The notes under the pieces were generated by a model. That model ran no database searches. It was not told where the DNA came from and was given only the letters and a program-made list of their open reading frames with translations. This document shows positions 46,587 through 59,287 of a stretch of DNA of 64,000 bases, piece by piece (the first letter of the stretch is position 1; every line of letters begins with the position of its first letter). Source of the DNA: Vanilla planifolia (taxonomy: Eukaryota > Streptophyta > Magnoliopsida > Asparagales > Orchidaceae); assembly GCA_023846275.1 (NCBI GenBank), contig JAIUJO010000091.1, positions 1,071,229 to 1,135,228 of the forward strand. The letters are read 5' to 3'. Both the position numbers and the translations under genes were made by a program.

Positions 46587-48173
46587 AAATTAATATTAAA
46601 ATAATAATTTATTATTATTTTAGCTTACTTCTTTTAGAAATTTGTGATAATTCCAAAATAGATAAAATTAAGATTAAATCAAATATCATTTGACATATTT
46701 GGGTGAACTCTATCCAACTAAGAATTCATTTCAACATTTTTAAAATTTATTTTTTCATAATTTAGGTAGGCTTTACAAAAACATTAATTCATATATGAAC
46801 TGATAATCAAGGATTTTATGATTGATCTTCTTAGTATCTTGGAATATAGTTTTCCCTCATAATTTATCTTTTTTCTTAAAATAATTCCTTTAATTAGGTT
46901 ATATTACTATATAATTGAAAATATGTTATCCCATGATTTTTGAATAATGTTTATTTGCTAATATGACATTACTTCAATTTAACTCATTTCTATTTTAATA
47001 TATACTATCTTGATATTAAAATTATTATTTATTAATAATTATACTTTTTAACTTCTGTTATTCTAAAAAATTCTAAATAAGTTTGATTAAGATGAAATGA
47101 ACTTCATTAGACTTGTCTTGATAAGCTTTATATATTTATATATTCTTTTTTATATTTTTAGATATATTATTTTTGAATGTTTGGCCACAGTTATTGAGAT
47201 ATTTTGATTTGAGACTAATTTGATGATTGTGGATTCTACACTCCATATCTTTAATAACTTTGAATGGAAATTTCTCATAGAACTTATCTCATTTCTCCAT
47301 AGTTTTTATTTTGATTTAGTTATATTACTATAAAATTCTAATTCTCTTTTCATATGACTTTTACATTGCTTTGATTTGTTATGATATGTTATTTTAATTT
47401 ATCTTATTTTAATTTAATTTATATATCTAGTTAATATTAAAATTTATTTTATTATTATTTATGTTTATTCAATTTTGAAATTTTGTAATGTTTCTAAAGG
47501 ATGTTCAATCAAATGAAAAAAGAAATTGGACTTGTGTTGATGAGCTCTTTTAATTAAATATTCAGTTATATATATTTTTTATTTTTTATTTTTAAAAAGT
47601 TTAGTAAGATTTATGTGATAATTCTATCTTTTTTCAAACTTTTCACTTTAATTTGGTTATATTATTAAGAAACTTTATTTCTTCTCTCTTGTGACCTTTA
47701 CATAGCTTAATTTAGCTATGTTATATTTTTTTCAATTTATCTTATTCCAAAATTAGTATATGTTTAAACAATTTTAAAATAAAAGTTTGCATTTATTTAC
47801 TATAATTTACTTTAGTGATTCATATTATTTCCAAATGAGGTGTGATCTAGATGAAACAAATGTCATTGAACTCCTCTTGATGAAGTCTATCAAATTAAGT
47901 GTTAATTTTTATATTTCTAAATATTGTAATTTCTATATTTTTTGTTAAGATTTATGAGCAGTATAAATTTACATAATTTCAAGATTGAGGATGTTACCCT
48001 CGATCTCTTTGGTAATTTAGAATGCAATTTTTTTATATAATTTATCTCATTTCTCCAACTTTTTTTCTTTGATTTGGTCATATTAATATGAAACTCTAAT
48101 TGTTATCACATGAGACTCTTACATTACTTTCATTTAGCTAAAATATATTGCTTTTATTTACTATATTTTAAAT

Positions 48174-48196
48174 TATATATATATATATATATATAT
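48174..48196. repeat. (TA)n tract in the AT-rich satellite
   Basis: A 23-bp TA run at the TAATATATATT landmark of the satellite unit, followed by GCATATATA. Confidence 0.85.
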
Positions 48197-49212
48197 GCAT
48201 ATATAAATCTAATTAAAATTAGAATAATATTTTATTATTATTTAAGCTAATTTAAGTTTTAAATTTTTAGTTATTCCAAATGAGGTCTACTGTAAAAGAA
48301 AAAAAAATGTCATTGGACTTCTCTAAATGTGATCTTTGCAATTGAATATGCATTTCTATATTTGCTAAATATTTTTATTTTTTTATTGATTTAAGATTAT
48401 TTTCAAGACAATTCCATTAATACCTAATTTGATGATCAAGAAGGTTACCGTTGATCCCTTAAGGTCTTGGAATGTAGCTATCTTGTGGAAGTCATCTCAA
48501 TAAGCTTTATCATATAAAATGATTATTTATAACTTTTTAAATATCTTACTTTGTAAGTCTTTGTTATAATTTATGAGAAATTTCAATTTATGCCAAATTT
48601 GACAAACGAGCATGTTATATTCAATACCTTTAATACCATAGAATGCAAATTTCATATATAATTTATCACATTTCTTCAAAGTTTTTGCATTGATTTGATT
48701 ATACCACCATGCAATTTTAAATCCCTTATTATGTACATTTTAAATCACTTTTATTTTCTTATATAACATTACTTTAATTATTCTTATTTTACCTTTATTA
48801 TGTATATTTATTTTATAATAAAATTATATTTTATTATTATTTATAATTATTTAATGTGAAACTAGTTATAATATCAAATGATTATTGTTGCAATGAAAAA
48901 ACTTCATTAGTCCCATCTTGGTGAGTGCTGTCCAATTAAATATTTATTTTTAATTTTTAAATGTTTTATTTGGTATGGTTTATGCACACTTTTTGAGGTA
49001 TTAAATTCATGTAGATTTCATTATCAAGGATTTTATTCAAACTCTTTAATACTTTAGAATACAACCTTTTGATAAAATTTATCATATTTTTCCCAATGTT
49101 TCATTATAATTTGGTTGTATTAACATGAAACTATTACCTTTCTCTCCTTTGACCATTTCAAATTTTGATTTGGAAATATTATAATGTTTTTATTTAACTT
49201 ATTATATCTTTG

Positions 49213-49229
49213 ATATATATATATATATA
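49213..49229. repeat. (TA)n tract in the AT-rich satellite
   Basis: A 17-bp AT run. The satellite unit resumes directly after it at GTAATC, so the TTACTTAATATTAAAATAA section of this unit is deleted. Confidence 0.8.
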
Positions 49230-52200
49230 GTAATCTTAAATGAGTAATAATCAAGGAAAAAACTTATTTAGACTCGTACCAATGAGCTTTATCCAACTAA
49301 AAATTTATTTTAATATTTTTAAGTATCTTTTTTAGTATTTGGGAAGACTTTATGTGACATTAGATTTGTACGTGATTTGATAGCCAAGGAGTTTATACTC
49401 GATCTACTTAGTATCTTGGAATGAAACTTCATTAATAAGTTATGTATTTCACTTCAAAGCCTTTTCTTTGATTTGATTAATTTCTTTGTAACTCAAGTTC
49501 TACTATCATGTTAGTTTTATATAGCTCTAACTTAGTTTTCTGATATTATCTTAATGTATCTTATTTTAGCTTTAATATATATTTAGTTAAAATAATTTAT
49601 TATTATTTCGACATATTTTCTTTCATTTCATTATAATTCCAAACGAAGATTGATCGAGAAGAAAAAACTTCGTTGAACTCATCTCGATGAGATTTAACCC
49701 ATTAAATATTCATTTTTATATTTTTAAATATTTTTTATTTTCTAGGGTTTAGGTATGTTTTATTAGATATTTGGATTCATTCCTAATTTTGTGATTGTAG
49801 ATGTCACACTTGATCTCTTTAATATCTTAGAAAGCAACTTTCCATTACAATTAATCATATTTTTCCAAAATTTTCACTTTGATTTGGTTAAATTATTATG
49901 AATCTTGATTATTCTATAATGGGACCTTTACATCACTTATATTGGTTATAATACATCGCTTCCATTTATCTTTTTTTAGTTTTAATATATATCTACTCAA
50001 TATTGAAATAATATTTTATTATTTTTTATACTTATTTAAGGTCAACAATTCATTCCAATTCCAAACAATGTTTGATCAAGACAACAAAATGTTAAGAGAC
50101 TTATCTCAATGAGCTTTTCTAATTAAATATTCAATTTCTATATTTTTTTAAATATTTATCTTTTTAGATGTTTGACATGTCTTATAAGCAATTATATACG
50201 TACCTAATTTCATGATCAAGGATTTTAAACTAGTTCCTCTTTGTTTGTTGTATACACCTTTTGTGTGGAATTTAACTAAAGTTATCAAATTTTTGCTTTG
50301 GTTTTGTTATATTATTAAGACACTCTATTTCTCATCCTTTGTAGCCATTGTATCACATCGATTTAGTTATTATGTGTTGTTTTAATTTATCTTATTTCAA
50401 CATTAGTATATGTTTACTAAATAGTACAATAATAATTTATGATTATTTATTTATATTTACATTGATGATCTTAGTAATGTCAAATGAAGTTCGATCATGA
50501 CAAAATAAAAGTTTATTGGACTTATCTCAATAAGCTCTATCTAATTAAATATTTATATTTTTATTTTTAAATATCTTATTTGTTAATATTTTGTCATGAT
50601 TTATGAGACATTTAATTTATACATATTTTGACAAATGAAGATGTTACACTTGATTTCCATAGGATCATAGAATCTAACTTTCACATATAATATATCGCAT
50701 TTCTTCAAAATTGTTGTTTTCGTTTGGTTATATTTCTACATAACTATAAATCCCCTCTTCTATGTCCTTTAAATCAATTATTTTTGCTAAATTATATTGC
50801 TTTAATTAATCTTATTTCAATTTTTCTATATATTTATTTAATATTAGAATTTTATTTTAATATTGTTTATGCTTATTTACTTATGAAGTACAAAGTAATT
50901 CCAAATGATGTACAATCAAGACAAAAATGTCTTTGTACTCATCATATGAGCTCTAACTTGTTTAATATTCATTTTTTTATTATCAAATATTTCTTTTCTT
51001 ATGATCCAAGCATGCATTAAGAGGCATTCAATTCATATAAATTAGACGATTAAGGAGTTTTTGCTTGATCCCCTTAACAACTTGTAATGCAACTTTCACC
51101 CATAATTTATCTAATTTCTCAATAATTTTTGCTTTGATTTGCTAATATTTTTGTGAAACTATTATTTTTCAATAATATGACCATTAATTGTTCAGACTTA
51201 ATTTTTTTTTACATTACTTTAATTTTAACTTTAATATATATACTTAGTATTAAATAAATAATTGATTTTTATTTATGCTTATTTGAATTGATAATTTCAA
51301 AGATTCTAAATGAGGTTTGATTAAGACCAAAATAACATCATTACACTTATCTTGATGAACCTCATTAAAGTAAATATCCATTTTTATATTTCTAAATATT
51401 TTATTTTCTTTGATTCGGGTATGCTATATAAGAGATTTCATTTTGTAGCACATTTGATAATAAAGATGTTACACTTGATCATCTTGATATCTTTCAATAC
51501 CATATTTTTATATTATTTATCTCATTTCTCTAAAGTATTTTTGATTTGATTATATCACTATTAAACTCTAATTCTTTAATGTGATCTTTAAATTACTTTA
51601 ATTTAGTTATATTATATTACTTTGATTTATCTCATTTTACTTTTAATATATATTAACTTATTCATTAAATAATAATTATTTTACTATTTTTAATTATTTA
51701 CTTTCATAATTCATAGTAATTCCAAAAGCATTCAATTAAGATAATAAACATTATTAAACACTTTTTGATGATGTTTATTTAATAATATATAAAACTTCTA
51801 TATTTTTAAATATTTTATTTTCTTGAGCTTTGGCATGCTTAGTTAGATATTTTGGTATGAACCAGTGTTATTGATTGAGGATTTTACACATGACACCCTA
51901 AGCATATTGGAATACAATTTTCTCATATAATTTATTGCATTTCTTAAAATTTGTTTGCCTTGAATTAGTTATATTACTATGAAACTATAATTCTTCTATT
52001 ATATGACTTTTACATCACTTCGATTAAGTTATATTTTATTGTTTTAATTTATCTTATTTTAGCTTTAATATATATTTACTTAAAATTAAAAATAATAATT
52101 TATTATTATTACTCTTATTTGTTTTAGTAATATATAATAATCTCAAAAGGATTCTGATAGGGATGAAACAAATGTCATTATACTTAGCTTAACGAGCTTT

Positions 52201-52806
52201 ATTGAATTAAATATTTATTTATATCTTTTTAAACATTTCATTTTTAAGTGTTTTGCATGCTTTAAGAGAATTTTTATTCGTACCTAATCTGATGATCAAA
52301 GATTTCACACTTAATCTTATTTGTATCTTAGAATATTATTTCCTCATTCAATTTATCTCATTTCTTTAAATGTTTTTTTTTTGCTTTGGTTATATTTCTT
52401 TGTAACACTTAATGTGTTGTCATGTGGTTATTGCATCCCTTTGATTTGTTTATAATACATTACTTAAATTTATCTTATCTAAGCTTTAAAATATATTTAC
52501 CTAATTTTTGAACAATAGTTTCTAATTATGCATGCTTATGTACATTAGAAATTAACAATATTACAATGATGCCTGATCAAGATAAAAAAATAATTTAACT
52601 CATCCCATTACATTTATCAAGTTAGTTATTCATTCCTATATTCTTAAATATTCTATTTTCTAGTGTTTTGGTATGCTTTGGGATACATATCATGCTTGAT
52701 CTCTTTAATATCTTGGAACATAAATTTCTACAAAACTTTCACTCATTTCTTCGAATGTTTTACGTTGATTTATTTATATTACAGTGAAACTCTAATTCTT
52801 CTCTTA

Positions 52807-52895
52807 TGTGACTTTTGTATTACTTTGATTTAGTTATATTATGTTATCCTAATTGCATAATAATATAACCAAATCAAAAAGATGCAAAGGTCACA
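52807..52895. other. Fold-back junction: AT-rich satellite changes from plus to minus orientation
   Basis: The left arm (about 52807-52843) contains TGTGACTTTTGTATTACTTT then GATTTAGTTATATTATG. The right arm (about 52855-52895) is its imperfect reverse complement, containing CATAATAATATAACCAAATC then GATGCAAAGGTCACA. About 11 bases separate them. From here monomers run in minus orientation. Confidence 0.82.
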
Positions 52896-55800
52896 TTAGA
52901 GGAGATTTACAAGCACATAACATGATAACCCAAAAAAGTGAAAACTTTGAACAAATAATATAATAATATGATAGTTATATTCCAAGATGCTTAGAAGATC
53001 AAGTGTAACATCACTAATTATTTAATGAGGTATGAACCAAAATAGCTCTTAAAGATTATCAAAATTATAGAAAATGAAATATTTTTAAAAAATATGAATG
53101 AATAATCTTTAGTTTGATATATCTCATCAAGACGAGTATAATGATGTATGTTTTATCTTCATCAAGCCTTGTTTGGAGATACTATGAATTACTAAATGAA
53201 ATGAGAAAAAATAATAAAAGTTTCTTTTTAAAATTAAGAAAATAGATATTAAAGAAAAAAAAATTTATGCATTGTAATATAACCAAATCAAAGTGATGGA
53301 TAAGGTCACACGATATAAGAATTAGAGTTTCATGATAATATAACAAAATCAACTAAAATAATTTGGGCTGATTTAGATAAACTATATTGGAAAGTTATAT
53401 TTAAAAATACTAAGGAGATCGAGTGTGACATCTTTGATCATTATATTTGATATAAATCAAAATACCTCATAAAATATACCCAAACCATAAAAAAAAGTAT
53501 TTGAAAGTATAAAAATTAATATTTAATTAAGTAGAACTTGTTGAGCTTATTTACATGCTATTTGTTTCATCTTGATTATTCTTTATTTAGAAATACTAAA
53601 AATTACAAAAATAAATAAACATAAATAATAAAAAATTAATGTTTTAATATTAACTAAATATAAAATAAAGCTAAGAAATGATAAATTGAAGCAAATGATA
53701 TAACAAAATAAAAGTAATTTAATGATCACACACATGGAGAATTAGATTTTCCTTAGTAATATAACTAAATAAAAAAACAATTGAATAAAAATAAATAAAT
53801 TATACGACATGTTGCATTTCAAGATACTAAAGAGAATGAGTGTTAAAAATAAATATTTACAAATATGAAAATGAATATTTAATTACATTCAAAGATACTA
53901 AATAATTTAGTGCAATGCCTTCAAAAAAATCTAGTACATAATGAAATGACTCACAAACCATTCATAAATACAAGAACATAAATCTTTTAAAAATGTAAAA
54001 TTAATAATTAGTTTAGTAAAACTCATCTAGAAGAGTTTGAAGTGTTTTTTTTTGCCACAATCTGACCACATTTGGAATTACTATGAATTATCATAGTAAA
54101 TTAGCACAACTAATAATACATTATTATTTTAATATTACGTAAATATTTATTAAATTTTAAATTAGATATATTAAATTTATAAAATATAACAAAATAAAGG
54201 CAATATAAAGGTTACACAAGTAAAGATTTAGAGTTACATAGTAATATAACAAAATAAAAGAAAAATATTTAAAGAAATGAGATAAATTATTTAAAAAAGT
54301 TGCATCCCAAAATTTTGAGGAGATCAAGTGTAGTAACCTCATACATAAAATATGATCTAAATTAAAATGATTAACAAAATGTGCCAAACCATTGAAATTA
54401 AAATATTTAGAATTATAGAAATTAATATTTTATTGTGTAGCTCATTCAGAGGAGTCTAAGGCATTTGTTTCTTTCAATCAATCATCGTTTGGAATTACTA
54501 TAAATTAAAAAAGTAAACATGCATAAAAATAAATAAATTATCATTTAATATTAAGTAAAATAAATTTAAATTTGAAATGAGATACGTTGAAGGAAGATAA
54601 TATAATCAAATCAGAACAAAATATTTGAAGAAATTAGATAAATTATACTGCTAGGTTGTAAACAAAGATATCAAAGAGATCAAGTATAACGTCATTAATT
54701 GTCAAATCTAGAATGAAACAAGATTTCCACATTAGGAGCACAAAAATTATCAAAAATAAATATTTCAATATATAAAAATTGAATATTTAATTGGATAAAG
54801 TCCGTTAACACTAGTCTAATGACTTTTATTTCATCATGATCCGATCTCGTTTGAAATTATTATGAATTTTTATAGCAAATAAGTACAAATAATAATGTAG
54901 TATAACCAAACCAAAGTAATGCATAGGCCACATAGGAAACAATTTGGAATGAAATTTGAATATAACCAATTAAAAAAACTTTTGACAAATGTCATAAAGT
55001 TCACATAAAAGTTATGTTACAAAATATTATGGACATCGAGTGTGATAACCTTGTTCATTAAGTTAAGTATGAATCAAAATACCTCATAAGATATTCCAAA
55101 CTCTAGAAAATAAAATTTTTAGAAATATTAAAATTAATATTTAATTATATTGAGCTCATTGATATGAGTTGATAATACTTTTTTCATCTCAATCAGGCCT
55201 CATTTGGAATTACTATAACTTATAACAAAAAAAAAAGAAAAAATTATAAAATTAAAACTAAGTAAATATACATTAAAGGTAAAATAAGTTAAATTAGATA
55301 ATAAAATATAATTAATTCAAAGCAATGTAAATGTTACACGATAGGAGAATTAGAGTTTCATAATAATATCATGAAATCAACACAAGATGTTTGAAAAAAA
55401 AATGAGATAAATTATAAAAAAAGTTACATTCTAATAAACTATAAAGATTGAGTGTAAAATCTTTGATCATCAAATAAGGTATAAATCAAAACGACTTTTA
55501 AAGTGTGTAAGGAAATAAAATATTTAAAAAATATAAAAATAAATACTTTATTGGATATAACTCATGGAGATGAGCTTGACAACATTTGTCTCTTCTCGAT
55601 CGGACCTCTTTTGGATTTTTGTCAATGTACCATAATAAATAATTACATATAATATAAATTATTATTTTAATATAAAGTAAATATATAACCAACTTTTTAT
55701 GAAATAAATTTAAATAATATAATTTAACCAAATTAAAGTGATGTAAAGGTCACATAAGATGAGAATTAATCTCTCATAATAAAAATATCCAAATCAAAGC

Positions 55801-56345
55801 AAAAAAATTTCAAGAAATGAGATAAATTAAGAGAATTGCATTCCAACATATTAACGAGATCAAGTGCAACATCTAGATCATCACATAAATTATGAATCAA
55901 AATGACTTGAAAAACAACCCAAAACTAATAAATAAAATATTTTAAAATATAAAAATGACTATTTAATTATATTAAGAATGTATAAATGAGGCAAATGACA
56001 TTTCTTTCATCTTAATGAGATCTCATTTGAAATTATTATGATTTACAAGAATAAATTAGCTAAAATAATAATAAAGTACTTATTTAATATTAGGTTAATA
56101 TATATTAAGGCTAAAATGAGATTAATTGAAAGAATGTAATATAAACATTTCAATGTGATGTAAAGATTATTTGAAGAAATGATAAATTGTAATAGAAAGA
56201 TAATAAAGAGATTCAATTCAACATCCTCTATCATCAAATTTGGTATAAATCAAAATGACATATATAATATGCAAAGACCATAAATAATAAAATATTTAAA
56301 ATTATAAAAATAAATATCAAATCAATTCATAATAGAGGAGAATTA
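52855..56345 (-). repeat. AT-rich 410-bp satellite, minus orientation (about 8 monomers)
   Basis: The landmarks are reverse complemented relative to the preceding 20 kb. The TTTGGAATTACTATGAATT-type landmark (reverse complement of AATTCATAGTAATTCC) recurs near 53190, 53588, 54071, 54489, 54851, 55204, 55612 and 56029, at spacings of about 353-483 bp. No gene is seen; minus-strand frames at 54157-54387, 55498-55731 and 56043-56237 are chance. Confidence 0.85.
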
Positions 56346-59180
56346 GAATTTCGAGTGTTATATCCGAATCAATTCATTATAACTCAATTAAGATTTATTA
56401 TATATTTACTTAAAATTAAAATAGTAATTTATTTTTTTAAGCTTATTTACTATTTTAATTTGTAGTAAATCTAAATGAGGTTTAACTAAGATAAAACAAA
56501 CATTGTTGGACTTATGTTAACATGCTCTATCAAATTAAATATTTATTTTTATATATTTTTTTAAATACATTGTTTTTTATAGTTTTTAGTATATTTTATA
56601 AGATATTTTGATTTGTAATTGAAAAGATGATGGAGTATGTAACACTAGATCGCCTTAGAACTTTGAAATGCAACTTTTCAATAATATTTATCACCTTTCT
56701 TTAAATTGTTTTTGATTTTGTTATATTACTATGTAACTCTAAATTTTCTCTCATTTTACCATTACAACATTTTGATTAGGTTATATTATATTCTTTAATT
56801 TATCTAATTTTAACTTTAATATAAATTTATTATTACATATTCTTATTTATTTTAGTAATTCATAATAACTTTAAACAAGGTTTGACTAAGATAAAACAAA
56901 TATCATTGGGCTCTTCTCAATGAGTTCTATTCAAGTAAATATTATTTTTTTTATTTTTTAAATATTTATTTTGTAGTGCTTTCGCATATTTTACAAGATA
57001 TTTTGATTCATACATGATACAACGATTGAGGATGTTATACTTGATATCCTTATTATATTGAAATTCAACTTTCCAATTCAATTTATCTCCTTTTTTTCAA
57101 ATATTTTACTTTGTTTTTATGTTACTCTAAATCTTCTCTAGTGTAACCTTTACATCATTTTGATTATCATAAATTACATTACTTTCATTCATCTTTTTTC
57201 AACTTTAAAGAAATTTACTTTATATTAATATAATAATTTATTGTTTGTTTAATTTGTTAATGAAAAGAAATTCCTAACAAGCCTTTATTACGATGAAATA
57301 AATATTATTGGAGTCACCTTGATGGGATTTATCCAACAAAATATCCTTTTTCATTTTTTAAATATTTTATTTCAAATGTTTTGTAGCACTTTATGACACA
57401 TTTTGATTCATACTGATCTGATAATTAAGAATGTTACACTTGATCAAATGAGTACTTTGGAATGCAACTTTCTTATACAACTTTTTAATTTTGTTCAATT
57501 ACTATGTAACTCAAACTTCTCTCTTGTGACTTTTATATTATGTTGACTTGGTTATATTATATTATATATTTTTTTCAATATTTAGTTTTAATATTAGTTT
57601 ACATAATATTAAAATATTATTTCATTATCATTTTTTCATTTAATTAGCTAATTAATAGTAATTCTAAATGTTGTCTTATCAAGACAACAAATACCTTTAA
57701 ATAATTCTTCAATAAGAACTATTTAATTAGATATTCATTTCTATATTTTTAAATATTTTATTACTTAGGCATTCTTATTCGAACTTTATTTAACAATTGA
57801 AGATGTTGAACATGATCATCTTAGTATCTTTTAAGGTAACTGTCCTATACAATTTATCACATTTCTTCAAATATTATTTTTTTAGTTAAATTACATTACT
57901 TAAATTTATCACATTTTAGGTTTAATATAAATTTACTTAATATTAAAATAGTAATTGTTTTTTAATTTTTTGTATATTAAATTTTCTGATTCATAGTAAT
58001 TCAAAGCTAGGTTCAATGAAGATGGAACTAACATCATTGGACATATTTTCGCTAGCTTTAAGAAATTAGATTTCTATTTTTTTTAACTTTTAAATACTTC
58101 ATTTTTAGTTGTTTTAGCATGCTTTATGAAATATTTTAATTCATACATAACTTTGCAATCAAGGATGCACCATTGAACTCCTTATTATCTTGAAATTTAT
58201 CATTCACATACAGTTTTTCACATCGCTTCAAATGTTTCATTTTGGTTTGGTTATTTTACAATTTATCTCTAAATCTCTTATATTGTGACCATTGTATTAC
58301 TTTTAATTTGTCTGAATTTGTCTTAATATACACTTAGATAACATTAAAATATTAATTTATAATTATTTAAACCCATTTTTTTAGTAATTTGTAGCAATTA
58401 CAAATAAGATACGATCAAGATAAAACAAATATCATTAGACTCATCTAAAGGTGCTTTAATTCTCTTTAGTTTTACATATTTCATGAAACATTTGTCTTTG
58501 TACATGATATGATGATCGAGGATGCTACACTCAATATTCTTAGTATTTGTCTTTGTAATTTTCTCGCCAAATTTTTTAATTTCTTCAAAAATTTATTTTA
58601 AATTTGTTACATCACTTTTCAATTTTATATCATCTTAATTTATCTCATTTAATCCTTAATATATATTTACTTAATATTAAAATGATAATTTAAATTGACC
58701 TATGCTCATTAATTTTGATTATTTACTATAATCCTAAACAAGGTTCAATGAAGACAAAATAAATGTCATTAGACTCATCTTAATAAGCTCCATCAAATTA
58801 AACAATATTTTTGTACTTTTAAATATTTTATTTTATAAGGATTTGGCATGCTTTATAATTTGTTGATCGAGGATGTTAAAAACGACTTGATATCTTCAAA
58901 TTTCACACATTGATTTTCTTATGTTACTAAGAAACTCTATTTATATTCTTGTGTGACATTTACATCTCTTTGATTTGATTATATTATAGTTCTTTAGTTT
59001 ATCTCATTTCAACTTTAATAAAGATTTGATAAATATCAAAATAATAATTTTTTATTATTATTGATTATTTACTTTGGAAATTTCCAATTATTTCAAACAA
59101 GATATAACAAAGTCGAAAGAACTATCATTGGTCTCAACTCGATGAGTTATATCAAAGCTAATATCTATTTTCATATTTCA
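56346..59180 (+). repeat. AT-rich 410-bp satellite, plus orientation (about 7 monomers)
   Basis: Orientation returns to plus between about 56346 and 56380: minus-type GAGGAGAATTAGAATTTC is followed by plus-type AATTCATTATAACTCAATT and TTTATTATATATTTACTTA. The last monomer stops inside the TTAATATTCATTTTTATATTT landmark (here about 59157-59180), where GC-rich LINE DNA begins. Confidence 0.85.
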
Positions 59181-59287
59181 TAGACCACGACCTTCGTCGG
59201 CTGATCTGACCCGTCTTGGCATTCGCGCCTTCGTCTTCCTCCCTCTGCCTTCGTCGGCGCCCTTCCGATGGTTGGGACGCCGCCTTA
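59181..59287 (+). promoter_or_regulatory. LINE 5' leader with a six-codon upstream ORF
   Basis: This short pyrimidine-rich leader precedes ORF1. An upstream ORF starts at ATG 59268-59270, encodes MVGTPP and stops at TAA 59286-59288. The last A of that stop is the first A of the ORF1 start, giving TAATG. The ORF1 frame has a stop at 59207-59209, so no long N-terminal extension begins upstream of it. An internal promoter is expected for a LINE, but I can point to no defined motif. Confidence 0.6.

Larger units (their letters stand above)
32290..52843 (+). repeat. AT-rich 410-bp satellite, plus orientation (about 50 monomers)
   Basis: Diverged tandem monomers run through this block. Ordered landmarks in each unit are: TTTGATTTGGTTATATTA, an ACTCTAAATC stretch, GTGACCTTTACATCA, a second GATTTGGTTATATTA, TTTATCTCATTTTAGC, TTTAATATATATTTACTTA, TTATTATTTATGCTTATTTA, AATTCCAAA, the dyad CTCATCTTGATGAG, TTAAATATTCATTT, TTTTGGCATGCTTTATGAGA, GATCAAGGATGTTACAC, and TAGTATCTTGGAATGCAACT. 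The TTTAATATATATTTA landmark recurs near 35190, 35600, 35945, 36360, 36740 and 37150, giving a usual spacing of 380-412 bp. Frames of 60-98 codons here (for example 32657-32854, 50724-51020) are chance AT-rich frames and have no family signature. Confidence 0.88.

Noticed and set aside
32657..56237. Short AT-rich frames (60-98 codons) rich in Phe, Leu, Ile and Tyr
   Set aside because: They lie at varying places in the 410-bp monomers and are not conserved from unit to unit, so they are chance frames.
31417..59180. A host protein-coding gene with long AT-rich introns
   Set aside because: No exon-like conserved frame stands out, and the sequence is explained by the 410-bp tandem unit.
59216..59287. 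An ORF1 start at the TTG codon 59216
   Set aside because: A non-ATG start is unnecessary. The ATG at 59288 gives a typical N-terminus, and the extension overlaps the leader and upstream ORF.
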